In this document: piece after piece, positions 26,134 to 37,260 of the stretch
Layout: each line of letters starts with the position of its first letter
Position numbering within the stretch: the stretch's first letter is position 1
NCBI GenBank assembly: GCA_016098155.1
Contig: JAAAJB010000218.1
Span: 1-52,288, forward strand
DNA from: Actinomortierella ambigua
Taxonomy: Eukaryota; Mortierellomycota; Mortierellomycetes; Mortierellales; Mortierellaceae
Direction of reading: 5' to 3'
DNA length: 52,288 nucleotides
Notes under the pieces: model-generated
Told to the model about the DNA's origin: nothing
Databases searched by the model: none
The model's input: only the letters and a program-made list of their open reading frames with translations
Position numbers and translations under genes: made by a program

Positions 26134-29100
26134 GGGGGGGGGAGAGGGGGGAAGGGGGGGGGGGGGGGGGGGGAGGGGTGGGGAAGGAAGCAAGGTAGTC
26201 CAAGCAGGCAGCAGTTCCTGTCTCCTTCATGATATATTCGCAGGAAACGTTAGACACTATTGATGGTGCGCGTGCATCGACAAGAGCTTCGTGCTTGGAG
26301 CCTACCCATGCCACTCACCCCTTTGGCCTTGTCTCTATTTCTCTCTTTCTTTCGCTCCATGTATCTATGTGTGTATGTGTACGTGTTCTTTCTCTCTTTT
26401 TTTTCTCTCTCTCTCTCTCTCCACACGCATCCTCCCCCCTTTTACAGCCTTTAGCCGTCGTAACTTCAGTGTCAAAGGTAAATCTCCAAGGGGTGGTGGC
26501 CACAAGGGTGCTTCATGCAAAGCTGAGCGGTGAGGTCGTGTAGAAGTACCAGTGGTAGCAGTAAGTAGAGGCTGTTGTAGAGGCAGCAGCAGCAGGCAGG
26601 CAGCGTTGTAGGAGTCGCCGCTGCTATAGTGAGGGCCGGGCGACGTTACTATAAATGATGGGGGTTGAGCATTCCTCGCGAGGTATTCAGACTTTAGCAC
26701 TCCCTTCTTCCTCTTCTTCCCCACTCACTTCATCCGCACGCCTCCCTCCATCCCTCTTCCATTTCTTCCTCTCCTTCTTTTCCCCCTCACCTCCCCCCCC
26801 CAGCTGCCCCGCTTCAGCCCTACGCTGCTCCTTCCCGTGTGCCTTACCCTGGCAATCCACCTCATTTGCATTCCATTCGAGTTCACCCCAACCCGTAGCC
26901 GCTTCTTTTTTTTCTTGATCGCCCACCTCTGCCCCGCCCTTGTCGTTTCCCGCCTTCACCTCCTTCCCTCCCCCCCTACCCTACCGCCTTACTCATATCC
27001 TTCCGCTGCTGACAGTGCTTGCATTTGTTGTCATTCTTTTTGCTTCATCTCGCATCCACGGACCATATTTGATCTGTGTCCACACCGTCTTGCTCGGCGA
27101 TCATCACTCTTTCTATCTTACAGAGCGCTTTAGAGACCGTCACATCTCGACGCGATTCATTGTAGCTTAAAAGGTAGCGCGTATGCTCAACAACAATAGC
27201 AGCACCAGCAACCATAAAAAAAAAACAAAAGGTGCTAGCTCCTCGAACGGAGCCATAGGATGTCCTTCTACACGGGCAAAGTGGGGACGATGTCTCTTCA
27301 TGTTCTACTGGAAAAGGAAACTCACTACGAATGGGATCGGCGTCTCGGCGTCCCATCATCTTTTGTTGCTACCACTTTTTATTTCCTTTTCTTAGACGGA
27401 CTTTTTGTCTCCTTGCGAGAGCCGTTTTTTCTTCATCCTTGCGCATTGCACACTCTTGGCAGAGTCGTCATTCTAGAGGTAAACATCGAAGAACAGCTTA
27501 TTGCGATTTCACCAGTCAGTCCTCCATCGCTCTACTGCCGCTGTAAATTATCCCTTGTAACACGAGCAAGAGGCGTGAGCCAATGGGGGGGGGGAGAGGA
27601 GGGGTGATAGGGATGAGGGTGGGGGTGTGTGAGTTATTGTGTGATTGTGGAGCAGTGGTGTCTACTGTTGATCAACAAGAGGCGGAGAGGATTTGCTGAG
27701 GCACCACTCTGCTCCTATTGTCCTTTTTTTTCTTTTCGCCCTTTTACTCCTGTGTGGAAATGTGCTTGAGCGAGAGAGCGAGGGAGGGGCGGGGGGAGAG
27801 AGAGAGGGGATTCCAACACTACGCCGATCGTTGCTATGTTCCACGCCTCATGTATGTACCTGGCTGGATGCCCCAAGGCAACAGAACGAAGGGCTTGTCT
27901 GTGTGTCGTGTATGTTTGCCTCACCGCGTGTGTTTGCCTCACCGTGTGTGTTTGAGCATCTGCGTGTCTGCGTGTCTGTGGGTGGGTTTGGGTACCTTCT
28001 CCTAACATGGAGGTGTCCAGCTAGCATAAGCTCTCAGCACGCTCCCCCCTCCCCTTCTTCTCTGAAAGTGCTGTGCTCTCCAGCAAGGCCCTCCGCAGAG
28101 AGACGCACATGCGTATGCTTACTTATGGTCAGCGAGGGGGAAGCTTGCCTGGGAATCCCTTGTGCCTCCTTGTCCTTGGTTTATTACCTTTCTTCGTTTA
28201 CAAATGGTTCGATGAAGGCGGTTGTTTTACGACATGCTCCGTGTGCACGACTATTTTTTTTTCTTTTGGGTCTCCCCATTCACCCCACTCAACAACCCCC
28301 TTGGCCCTCTTACTTCGCCTCCTCCTCCTCTTCCTCTTCCTCCTCCTCATCTTTGTCCTTCTTTGGGTCCGACCCCTCCTCCGTGTTTTTGAAATGTGCT
28401 GTCCTTCTTGGGCCAGGCCAGGGAGGGCGATGCGGACGACCAATCCCTTGTCACTCCATCCCACACACATACACACACACCCCCCTTCTTTCCCGCGTCG
28501 TGTCGTGTTGTCCCCCCAATTCCTGACAGACCCATCTCTGGCTCCAATCTAGCTGTGGGGATAAGTGTGTGCGAGTTCGTGTGTGAGGGCTACGGTGCAG
28601 AGACCACACCGTCTGTACTACTTGATGCTATTCTATTGCAGGCTGCGTGCTGTGGGCGACTGTTGGACCCCGCCTTTGATCAAAGCTCTGCGCTGCCCCC
28701 TTTATGTTGTGTTTCCCCCTTCAAGGGGCTACCCAAAAAAAAAGTCCATCCGCGAGCAAACTCTTGATGGCTGAGAAAGACAAGACGAAAAAGAAAAAAA
28801 AAAAGGGTGCCTGGCTGGGTGCGCAGATTGGTCACCTTAAAGCCCTTGGTGCTCTCATGTCCAGCTTTTTTATGTTACGGCTATTATGTGTGTGGAGCCA
28901 TTGGCCATGGCGTCCTTGCAGGTCTGTGAAGGAGAAAATAGACGTCGGCGATCCCTATCGCCCAATGTCTGTGCACACACCATACATACGCGAGCTTTTA
29001 AAAATATCTTGCGCCCTAGCATAGAGGGTGACTTGCTTCAGATAGAATATTCGCATGAGCGGTGGTGGTGGTGGTGGTTCGGCGGGTTCTGAAGTCGGAT

Positions 29101-29373
29101 AAGGTGGTCGTAGAGAGGGGTCAAAAGGAGAGGATCCATTCACATTTATTTTTTTGGGCTTCCTATTTACAAAGAGCTTTTTGGAGGATTATCGCTCATG
29201 CTGGGTGTCGATGGGCTGTCTTTGAGAGCACTGAAGGGCAGCGATCCCAAGGCCTACTTGACTTGACCTGACCTAACCAGTCCTGTCCTGTCGGGGCAAT
29301 GGATGCTGTTGTTGTCCTTGGGACTTGTGGTGCCCCAAGGCACACCCGAAATGAACCATCATAGCAGCTCTTT

Positions 29374-29399
29374 GCTGCTGCTGCTGCTGCTGCTGCTGC
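29374..29399. repeat. (CTG)n trinucleotide repeat
   Basis: About eight to nine CTG units lie in non-coding sequence roughly 850 bp upstream of the zinc-ribbon gene. Confidence 0.9.
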
Positions 29400-30236
29400 A
29401 GTGGGTAGAGTGCGCACACGCGCTATTCCCTTCCTTATCGTCTAGAATGGGTCTACCTGGAAAACATGCGTTTTATACCACCCTCTCTCCGTCAACCGGA
29501 AACACGCCCACCCATCTCATCTCATCCTTAGAACGACCCAATGACCCACCCTCCTTTTCATGGTTGTTCGGGTCCTCTTCATCCTCCGCCCCTCCTTTTT
29601 TTGTTTTATTTCTCAAGAGCGTTTTCTTTGTTGTTGCTGAAGACACACATGTACCCTTTTTTTCTGTCTCTCGTTCTCTTTTCTTTCTCTGTCTTTCTCT
29701 CTTTCTTTCTCCCTCTACATCTTTGTTGCCTCGTTTGTCCCCCTTTGCCCTGGTGCTTCTCTCTGGTCCTTTGTTTGCTTCTTTGCACGTTCTTACCTTT
29801 TCCTTTGCTTGTAACGATTTCATCTGCCTTCCTACTCTCCCAACCCTTGCGAAGATCCTCCTCCTACTTTCGATCGCTTACACGTCTCTATATATTCCTT
29901 CCCCACCACCCCTTCCTGATCGCCACTTTTAGACCCTTGTCCTAACCATTGTTCCTTCCTTCTCTCTCTCTCTCTCTTTCTCTTTCTTCTCCCTCCACAA
30001 AAAAAACAGCATCCATCTCGTCACACCTCCTTTCATTGTACCAACTGTCCAACCTCCCAACCAACCCTCCGATCTTTCCCTCCGTCTCTCCTTTCATTTT
30101 TTTCTTTTTTTTCCTTTTATCTTTCTTTCCCTCTTGTCTTCTTAAGGCCATCCTTTTCTTTTCCCCCCCCCCCTCCTCTCCTCTCTCTTCCCTCCCCCTA
30201 TCATTCACTCTTGTACAACGCTAGCACGCTCTCAGA

Positions 30237-31358
30237 ATGTTGTCTGCGCTGAACCAACAAACTTTACAGCAACAACAACAGCAACCATCACAGCAACAGC
30301 AGCAACAGCAACCACCATCCGCAGCCCCACCCTCACCCTCACATGCGGATAATGAGTCCAGGACGCCTTCACGCAAAAGCTCTGCACAGATAGGGCATCA
30401 TAATTCCATGACAATCAAAAACGAACTGTCGCTTTCTACAGACATGCACTCACCGTCCATGCCCACACCTTGCACGCCTGTCAAACCCGATCCTGGTATG
30501 CATGTAACACACGGATTCGAGCCTGGTGGGGTGGTCAAGGGCGGCCATCTTCGCTCGCAGCAACACCAGCAACAACAGTCGACAGAGAACGACAGCCTGG
30601 ATGAGGACGAGGATTATATGATGGAGGAGGACACCCCTGTTCACCCCCTGGCTGGCAACAACGACCAACCGACCCCCGTCTCCGTCTCCTCTCTTCATCC
30701 CTTGCCTCCTCTTCCCGGCCAGCACCACCCTCGACAGCAGCAGCCACACCAACAGCATCCGAATCAGCTGCCCTCTCACCCCTCCATTTCGCCACAACCG
30801 GATATTGTAATGACCTCCTCGCCAGGGGACGACGACGACGAAGACGACGACGCCTGCCGAAACAAGCCCCCTTATGCCGAGCCTTCCTTGGATGACGATA
30901 AGCACGGCAGGAGAACAGACAGGCATCTGGTCATCGACACCTCCTCGGCCCTCCATCCCGGAAGCAAGACGGCCGCCAACCTCACAGTGACCAATGCACC
31001 TGGCCCCGCAAGCCGGGCAGGCAGTCATCAGCCTGAAGACCGGGCCTCGACCGCAGAGCCCCCCATGACCCCTCAGACGGCTACCACCCCAACCACAGGC
31101 GCAACAGCCATCATGGCCACCGCCTCCCTCAGCTCTGCTGCCGGCGAGCACAACGGGTCTAGCCTCCCCTCTGCAGGGCCAGCTTCAGCTACTACCTCGT
31201 CGTCAAGACGTCCGTCGTTGCGGACAATGACTGCCACATTGCCACGTTCTGCTCTTCAAGAAGAAACGATTGCCTTGTTCAAGCAATATCGCGAGTTCAT
31301 CCCATGCGCAAAATGCTTTTGCCGTAACACCATCCAGCGTGATGGAATGTCTGGTACG

Positions 31359-31389
<31 letters not shown>

Positions 31390-34300
31390 TTCTCTCTGTT
31401 TGTCTGTTGCCACTATCCTACCCACCTTTCCGCTTCCCCCCTCTCCATATTCGGTAACAACGCAATCATTAGTAACTCCTCAATTTTCATCACCTCTTTC
31501 GATATACTAGATGGAAACCTGCGATTCAAGTGCCGGCCGCCTGTCTCGATGAGTCTGACATGTAACAAGTCGTATTCCGAGAGCAAGATTCGCAACATGA
31601 TTGCCGGGGTGGTCTATGGCCATACGCTGCCTGATCCCAATGGCCTGTCACCCAGTGCGGCGGCCGCCGCATTAGCAGCAGCAGCAGCTGTTAACCCTTC
31701 CAACTCAAGTGCCAAAGGAAGGCGGGCGTCGCACAAGGTAGATGATAGCAACGGGGCTCTAGGTAGCGGTACCGATACTGACAAAGGCACCAAAGTCAAG
31801 TCGGAGCAGCATCCAAAGCTGATGAGTCAAGAGTACCAGCAAGGTCGCCAGCACCCTCTCGATCTAGGTAGCTCAGACGAACATCGTGAATCACTGAGTC
31901 GACGGCCCTCTATGCAACAGCTGCGTCGGTCGTCCATGGTGGTGGAAGAGCCAATGATGGCGATGGATTACGAAGACATGGGCAACGGTATGAACCGTCG
32001 GACCAGCGGTCATCTCCAAGACTCGCGACTACTCAAGGTGCCAGGAACGCCGCCCATGGACGGCGACGACCACCGTATGTATCGCTCTCATTCGTCTCAG
32101 AGCATACATCATCCACAGCGACCGCCTACTCCAACGGGTCCGATGGGTCGTTCATCGTCTGGACCAAGACTTCACCACTCGCAATCCCACCCCAACATTA
32201 GTTTACATCGCCAGCAGCAGATGGATCAAGGAGATCGCCCTCATCGCTCGAGCCTCGGTGGCGCAAGCGGTGGCGGCTATCACATTCCACCGTACCCATC
32301 CCCCGGCCAGTCCTTCCAGTCCCGTAGCCTACAGCGTCAGCTGGCACGCCGCGAGTCGTCGCAGTATCCTTCATCGTCCAGTCGCTTCGATACCGAACGC
32401 CGTATGTCCCACCCTGTGGTCCTTCAATCGTCCTCCTCCGGTTCGTTGGTCGAAGATCAGCCACCAAGCAAATATCTCCCTATTGGAGGCTCTTCGACAC
32501 TCGTCAACTCACCCGCTCTGTCGGCGTCGTCGCCTCGATCATCCCCTGGGCGCGACCACCCACCTTTGCCGCCACATCACCATGCTCAGCATCCATCTCA
32601 TCACCACCACCAGCAACAGCAGCAATCATCCTCCGGTAGCCACATGTCGGTCAATGGCGGGTATTCCAATGGACCCGATTCCAGCATGGGTGGCACGCCC
32701 ATTGCGCGGTCGCTGTCGGTTGGCCGATTTGACGAGCCCGGCGGTCAAGACTTTCCACGACGGATGAGCCAGCCCCATGTCTCATCGCAGTACCAGTCTT
32801 ATGGTCACGGCAGTGGCAATGGTGGGTATGACCGACGTGCCTCTGAGATGGACGTCTACTCTTCGCGGGGTGGTACACTGTCGAGGTCGTCGTCGTCGTC
32901 CAAACTGAACAAGCAGATGCCCATGTCCAGCTGCTCGATGCCCAAGCATCCTCTGGACCATGGAGACGACCACCTGCATCGCTCGCCCATCCTCGAGGCT
33001 GGTGGCGGTTTGCTTCGTGCGAGCTCCTCGACAGAGTCGATCCGCTATGGCTATGCCTCGTCGTCCGTGAGCGGGCGTCGAAGCTACGAGTCCCTCCCGG
33101 ATGTTGTCGCCCGCGGCGGTGGTAATGGTAGCGGTGGTAATGGCAGTGGAGGCCGCCCCTCGATCCAGTACCAGTACAGTGGACCCGAGAGTGATCGCGA
33201 GGACGACGATGGTGATCTATCGCCTGCGTACACCCGCGATGGCGACTATGATTATCCACAAGATCGTAAGTTGCTACTCACATCCATGTTTATTGTTTTT
33301 GTTTTGATATCAATTGTCGTAGGACAATAGCTAACATCGCTCATTCTTCACAACCAACGAAAAAAAAATCTCATCCAGGTATCTACGCCAAGGCTCGTCA
33401 AGGCATCAAGCGCAAGAGCCTTGGTCAGTCGCTTAGTCGCTCGAGTTCGAACCAGAACCTGTACAGTGCCAGCATGCGCAGCAACGGCTGTAACAGCGGT
33501 GGCCTCGGGAACAGCAGCAAAGAAGTCGCGCTCCCCAACAACACGATCCGGGTCACCTGCTTCCCGAACGTTGGCGCCCCCACCAACAATTCGATGCTGT
33601 CCGATGGTAGCAATGGCGTAAAGGCATCGCCCGGTGCGGCAGCCTGCTCCTCCTCCTCCTCTTCTTCCGCCTCCTCCGCGTCCCTGTTGGAGCAGACGCC
33701 ATTGTCTTCGTCGATCACGCTGGACTCGACCAAGGCCATGGCCATGAACCTTCAACAGTCCTCCAAACTCGTCATTGAAATCTCTCCACCGCTCCGAACC
33801 TCGGTTTCCCATCCAAACCTGTCCCTTTCCTCGTCCTCTTCGTTGGTTGCTCATCGTGTAGCTTCGATGGCGAACATGAACGGCAACAACGGCACCAATG
33901 CCGGTACCGCCAAAGTCACCTCCGTCCTCGGCCGTCGTCGCTCCGTCTCGCCCGATCACTTTGGAGGAGGCGTCGGCAATGGCTCCTCCTCCAAGAAGCG
34001 CCGCGCCGATGATTCGACTGACTTTCGAGGCTCAATCGCCTCCGTGGGTGCTGCTGCTGCTGCTACTGCATCTTCACCCGCTGGCGCGCCTGCTGTATCT
34101 GTTACTGCTATGCCTTCCAAGGGCTCTTCCTCTTCCTCTTCCGCCGTGCAGCTGATTGGTATGGATTTCATGGCGAAGAACGATTCATCAGCGTCAGCCA
34201 TGGCCGCTGCTGGAGCTGCTGCTGCTGCCGCTGCCGCTGCTGCCGCCGCTGCAGCCTCCGGGGTCACCACAGCGGGTGACACCAAGGAAGGACTGGGTCT

Positions 34301-35246
34301 AGGACTGGGTCTCCCATCATCATCGTCGGCGGTCAGCAATACCACAACGACGATGACGGCCGTGAACTATCATGCGACGCTCGAGTCAACGACGGCCAAG
34401 GTCAGTGGGCTGTCGATGAGCTCGCCGGCGATCGAGGCGTTGAGTGTGGCCCAGGCGGACAGCAATACGATCTGTGCTCCGAAACATCAACTGCATTATA
34501 TGCAAAATACGGACCAGTCGGCCCAACAACAACCACAACAGCACGATTACTCTCAGTTCACACGGGTCGAGACCGCCAACTGGCGGATTTTGATCCCTCC
34601 ACACGTCGTGGCTTCGTTTCATTCCGACAGCTTTGGCCTCGTCTTGCGGCCCAAGGATGTTGCGCCGCTCCCAGAAGAGATGAAGGACGACGAGGAGGAG
34701 GAGCAGCAGCAGTTGCAGTTGCAGCACCAGCAGCAACAGCTTCAAGGACAGCAACGGCAGGGAGAGGAGGAAGAAGAAGACACTGAGCCCCAAGGCGGCG
34801 ACGATATTGAGGTGGATGATAATATGCTGCTCGAGCGAATCGTTGCTGAAAACAGCAACGGCCAGTCATCCTCCTCGTCTTCTCTTCACCCTACAGAAGA
34901 ACCATCCATGATCCAAGACGTAGTGGCTGTCAAGGACACCGAGGACGAACAGCATGAGCTGAACATCACGGGCGTGCACCCGTTTGACAAGTCGTCGTCT
35001 GAGAACGTGGGTATCGCCGAGGCAAACCTTGCAGGTGGCAACAGCATGGAGACCGATGAACCCGCCTTGGCGCTCAAGGCGGACCTGGTCATGGAAGAAG
35101 ATGCCAATGATGATGGTGTGGCAGCGGACGATGAGGAGGAAGAAGAAGAGGACGACGACGAGGAAGAAGAGGAGGATGAACTGGAAGGAGAGGATGAAGA
35201 CGAGAAGGAGAGCGTGATTGATCACGACAAGAAATCCTCGGCTTGA
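30237..35246 (+). CDS. Large low-complexity nuclear-type protein with a zinc-ribbon-like core (1579 aa)
   Basis: Three exons, 30237-31353, 31511-33265 and 33379-35246, join in phase to 1580 codons. The N-terminus has poly-Q blocks. Residues 357-390 form the only compact motif: C357-X2-C360, a basic stretch NTIQRDGMSDGNLRFK, C380 and C390, then NKSYSESKIRNMIAGVVYGH. This spacing recalls the zinc ribbons of InsA-like transposase N-termini and similar DNA-binding ribbons, but I cannot name the family. The intron at 31354-31510 falls inside the motif, between the two Cys pairs. The rest is Ser/His/Gln-rich, with a likely nuclear signal (KKRRADD), a poly-Ala run and a strongly acidic Asp/Glu tail. 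The layout suggests a transcription or chromatin factor; this is inference. A second conserved-looking island (NWRILIPPHVVASFHSDSFG) lies near the acidic tail. Confidence 0.8.
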
Positions 35247-35790
35247 GAGAAAACAACAAAATCTAACCAAGAAAAAAAGGCACCATCAACGTATTTATTT
35301 TCAAACGGCACTACCCCCCAAAAAAATTACGACATACCATCTTTCAAAGAAACAAGACAAAAAAAAACAGAAGCACCCAACATCACATCCCTAGCAATGC
35401 GCCAAGATAGTACCTGTGGCCGGACCACCGGATAACCTATCGCATCAGCTACACTGTAGAGATTATTATTTTTTTTTAAAAAAAAGTTATTATCGAGAAT
35501 GTCTGATTAAGTTGTGAGAGGATTTTGCACTTGGACCATGTGTCACTTGAAGCATGGTGGCAAGAGAAAAATGCATCAGCGCTATTCTGTTTTTTTTTTT
35601 TTTTTATTGATTCAGGCCAAAATAAAAGTCATTTTGCACCTTCAGTGACACCCCACATCTGTCGCATAGCATGTCGAGGTGAAAAAAAAAAGTGTTGGCA
35701 TCATATATGCAACCCACATTTTTTTTGTTGTTGTTTGAACCACACACATGTCCGAAGACAGATTTTTTTGAAGTGATTTTGCATTTTATT
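35247..35790. other. AT-rich convergent 3' flanks, no gene seen
   Basis: This 544-bp spacer between a plus-strand stop (35246) and a minus-strand stop (35791) holds several A and T runs and no coding signal. It probably contains both 3' UTRs. Confidence 0.6.
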
Positions 35791-36479
35791 TTATTTTGAT
35801 TTTTCAGGCACCCCGAGAACTGGTGAGCCCATCTGATATGTCTCCAAGTCTCCATCTTCAAGGTTGGCCATCGCTTTCAAGATCTGCTGGAGACGGCCGT
35901 TGTCTGGCTTGCTGGCACTGACCATCGATCGGGTAACCCTTTGTCTCGTTGGCGTGTGGAAAATGACTTCGTCCCAGCCGATAAACTCAACCTCCTCCTC
36001 TTCTTCTCCATCTTTGTCTTCATCTTCATCCTCATCCGGTCCTACTGCTTTTTGAGTGTAATTGAAGATGTCAATCTTCTCTTTCGCATCCACTGCATAA
36101 TTATGATAAAACTCCTACGTGCAATAAAAAAAAGCTTCAGTTTCAGGCACTACGGCGCACCATTTAATCGCTCCAGTGATTGCATTGGGTTGGGGGTGCG
36201 GTGCTGTCGAGGAAGGGGTTCCAGGCCTCTTCCGTCGTTGGAAGTACAATGGGGTTGCAGGCTGGCCCTGCGACAAACACCTCTTTCCAAGGTACCACTC
36301 GAAACACATCAGCTTGGAGACCTAATCATATCCACATATGTAATCCCATCTTAGATATAACATTATCACTCTTCAAACGTGCATCTCATGGACCACAACT
36401 ATATCTTACCGTGGATAGAGAGCTGATGAGGACAATCCAGGCCAAACTTTCTCGACTCAAGCAAAACAGAGCGTGTAAT
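35791..36479 (-). CDS. Putative small multi-exon gene, 3' portion, unrecognised
   Basis: The last exon (36114-35791) is preceded by a good acceptor and encodes EFYHNYAVDAKEKIDIF, an acidic run of Asp/Glu and FIGWDEVIFHTPTRQRVTRSM, ending in GVPEKSK. Upstream, a segment ending at 36410 (ITRSVLLESRKFGLDCPH) joins in phase to one starting at 36321 (LQADVFRVVPWKE), and donors near 36290 could lead to the last exon. The 5' end is not resolved: the preceding bases are a poly-A run. No family is recognised and the model needs transcript support. If right, the repeat copy at 36126-36281 lies in its last intron. Confidence 0.4.
36126..36281. repeat. Direct repeat copy A (about 156 bp)
   Basis: Starts with an A-run and the block AGCTTCAGTTTCAGGCAC and ends at GCGACAAACACC. 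It matches copy B at 36647-36836 in the same orientation with scattered substitutions, but lacks about 30 bp that copy B has in the middle. Read on the minus strand, both copies are open in one frame (VFVAGPAC, IVLPTTE, AWNPF). Confidence 0.85.
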
Positions 36480-36646
36480 CTTGAAGTTTTTTTTTTTTTT
36501 TTTTTTTTTTCCGTAGCTGTATTTTGACCGCGACAGAAGAATCTGAACCTTTCCAACCTAGAGAGTGCAGTCACACTTGCAAAGCACATGCCGGCTTACT
36601 CTACGACACACGGGTAGCAATGCTTGTTTGTTCACCGCTAAAAGAT

Positions 36647-36836
36647 AAAAAAAAAAAAAAGCTTCAGTTTCAGGCACTACGGCGCACCATTAAGTCGCTC
36701 CATTGATTGCATTGGGTTGGGAGTGCTTACAAGCAAGTTCTTCAGGATGTGGGTGGTGCTGTCGACGAAGGGGTTCCAGGCCGCCTCCGTTGTTGGTAGT
36801 ACAATGGGGTCGCAGGCTGGCCCTGCGACAAACACC
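36647..36836. repeat. Direct repeat copy B (about 190 bp)
   Basis: Second copy of the repeat at 36126-36281, about 370 bp further on, beginning with 14 A. It contains an extra stretch around 36725-36755, which on the minus strand carries a good splice donor (GTAAGC at 36730). Its A-run and preceding bases form a polypyrimidine tract and acceptor-like TTTTAG on the minus strand. Confidence 0.85.
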
Positions 36837-37260
36837 CACAAGGGGGCTTCGTGGGCAGGCTATTATGGTAGGGGGCACTTGCCCTCCACAAAAGTGTGTG
36901 GCAGGGAGAGAGGCTAGGAAGGACATAGAATGCGATGAAAGAGGTGCTTTTATATAAAGTTGCATTCACTGCTCGATCGCACTGTGCAGGATTCACGATC
37001 CGGCCATCAATCTTTCAAGCTCAATACCGAGTAAAATATATTTTTTGCGAGTCTATCTTGAAGAGGTGCTTCAGCAAGCTTTGCCCTCACCCTATGAAGC
37101 TCTTTGATAATAGAACACCATCTCGTATCCTGTCTACTCCCCTCAGATCCACAACACACAGCTATAGGTTTGCATTTCAATACTTTATATAGGGGAGAGC
37201 TGGCATCGTCTGCCACAAAGTATGTCGCTAGGAAGAGTATTTACAATCCTTATATTTTCC
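36837..37260 (-). promoter_or_regulatory. Possible minus-strand promoter with two TATA-like boxes
   Basis: On the minus strand TATATAAAG occurs at 37193-37184 and TATATAAAAG at 36956-36947, both downstream of the xanthine dehydrogenase stop at 37261 and facing the repeat and small gene. No convincing first exon could be linked to either box. Confidence 0.3.

Larger units (their letters stand above)
23964..30236. other. 6.3-kb gene-poor region rich in microsatellites
   Basis: No frame here splices into a recognisable protein on either strand. It holds (CTCA)n, GAT-type and CTG repeats, long polypurine tracts (25190-25270), homopolymer G next to an assembly gap (26124-26133), and a pyrimidine-rich leader (29680-30200) just before the ATG at 30237. 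Short open frames are low-complexity Ser/Leu/Pro or Arg/Glu translations of these repeats. It may contain the promoter, and a 5' UTR with introns, of the large zinc-ribbon gene. Confidence 0.55.

Noticed and set aside
36126..36836. Frame VFVAGPAC... in both repeat copies as an expressed exon
   Set aside because: Copy A runs into a stop with no usable donor before it, and copy B's donor leads to no in-frame acceptor I could find. Treated as a relic.
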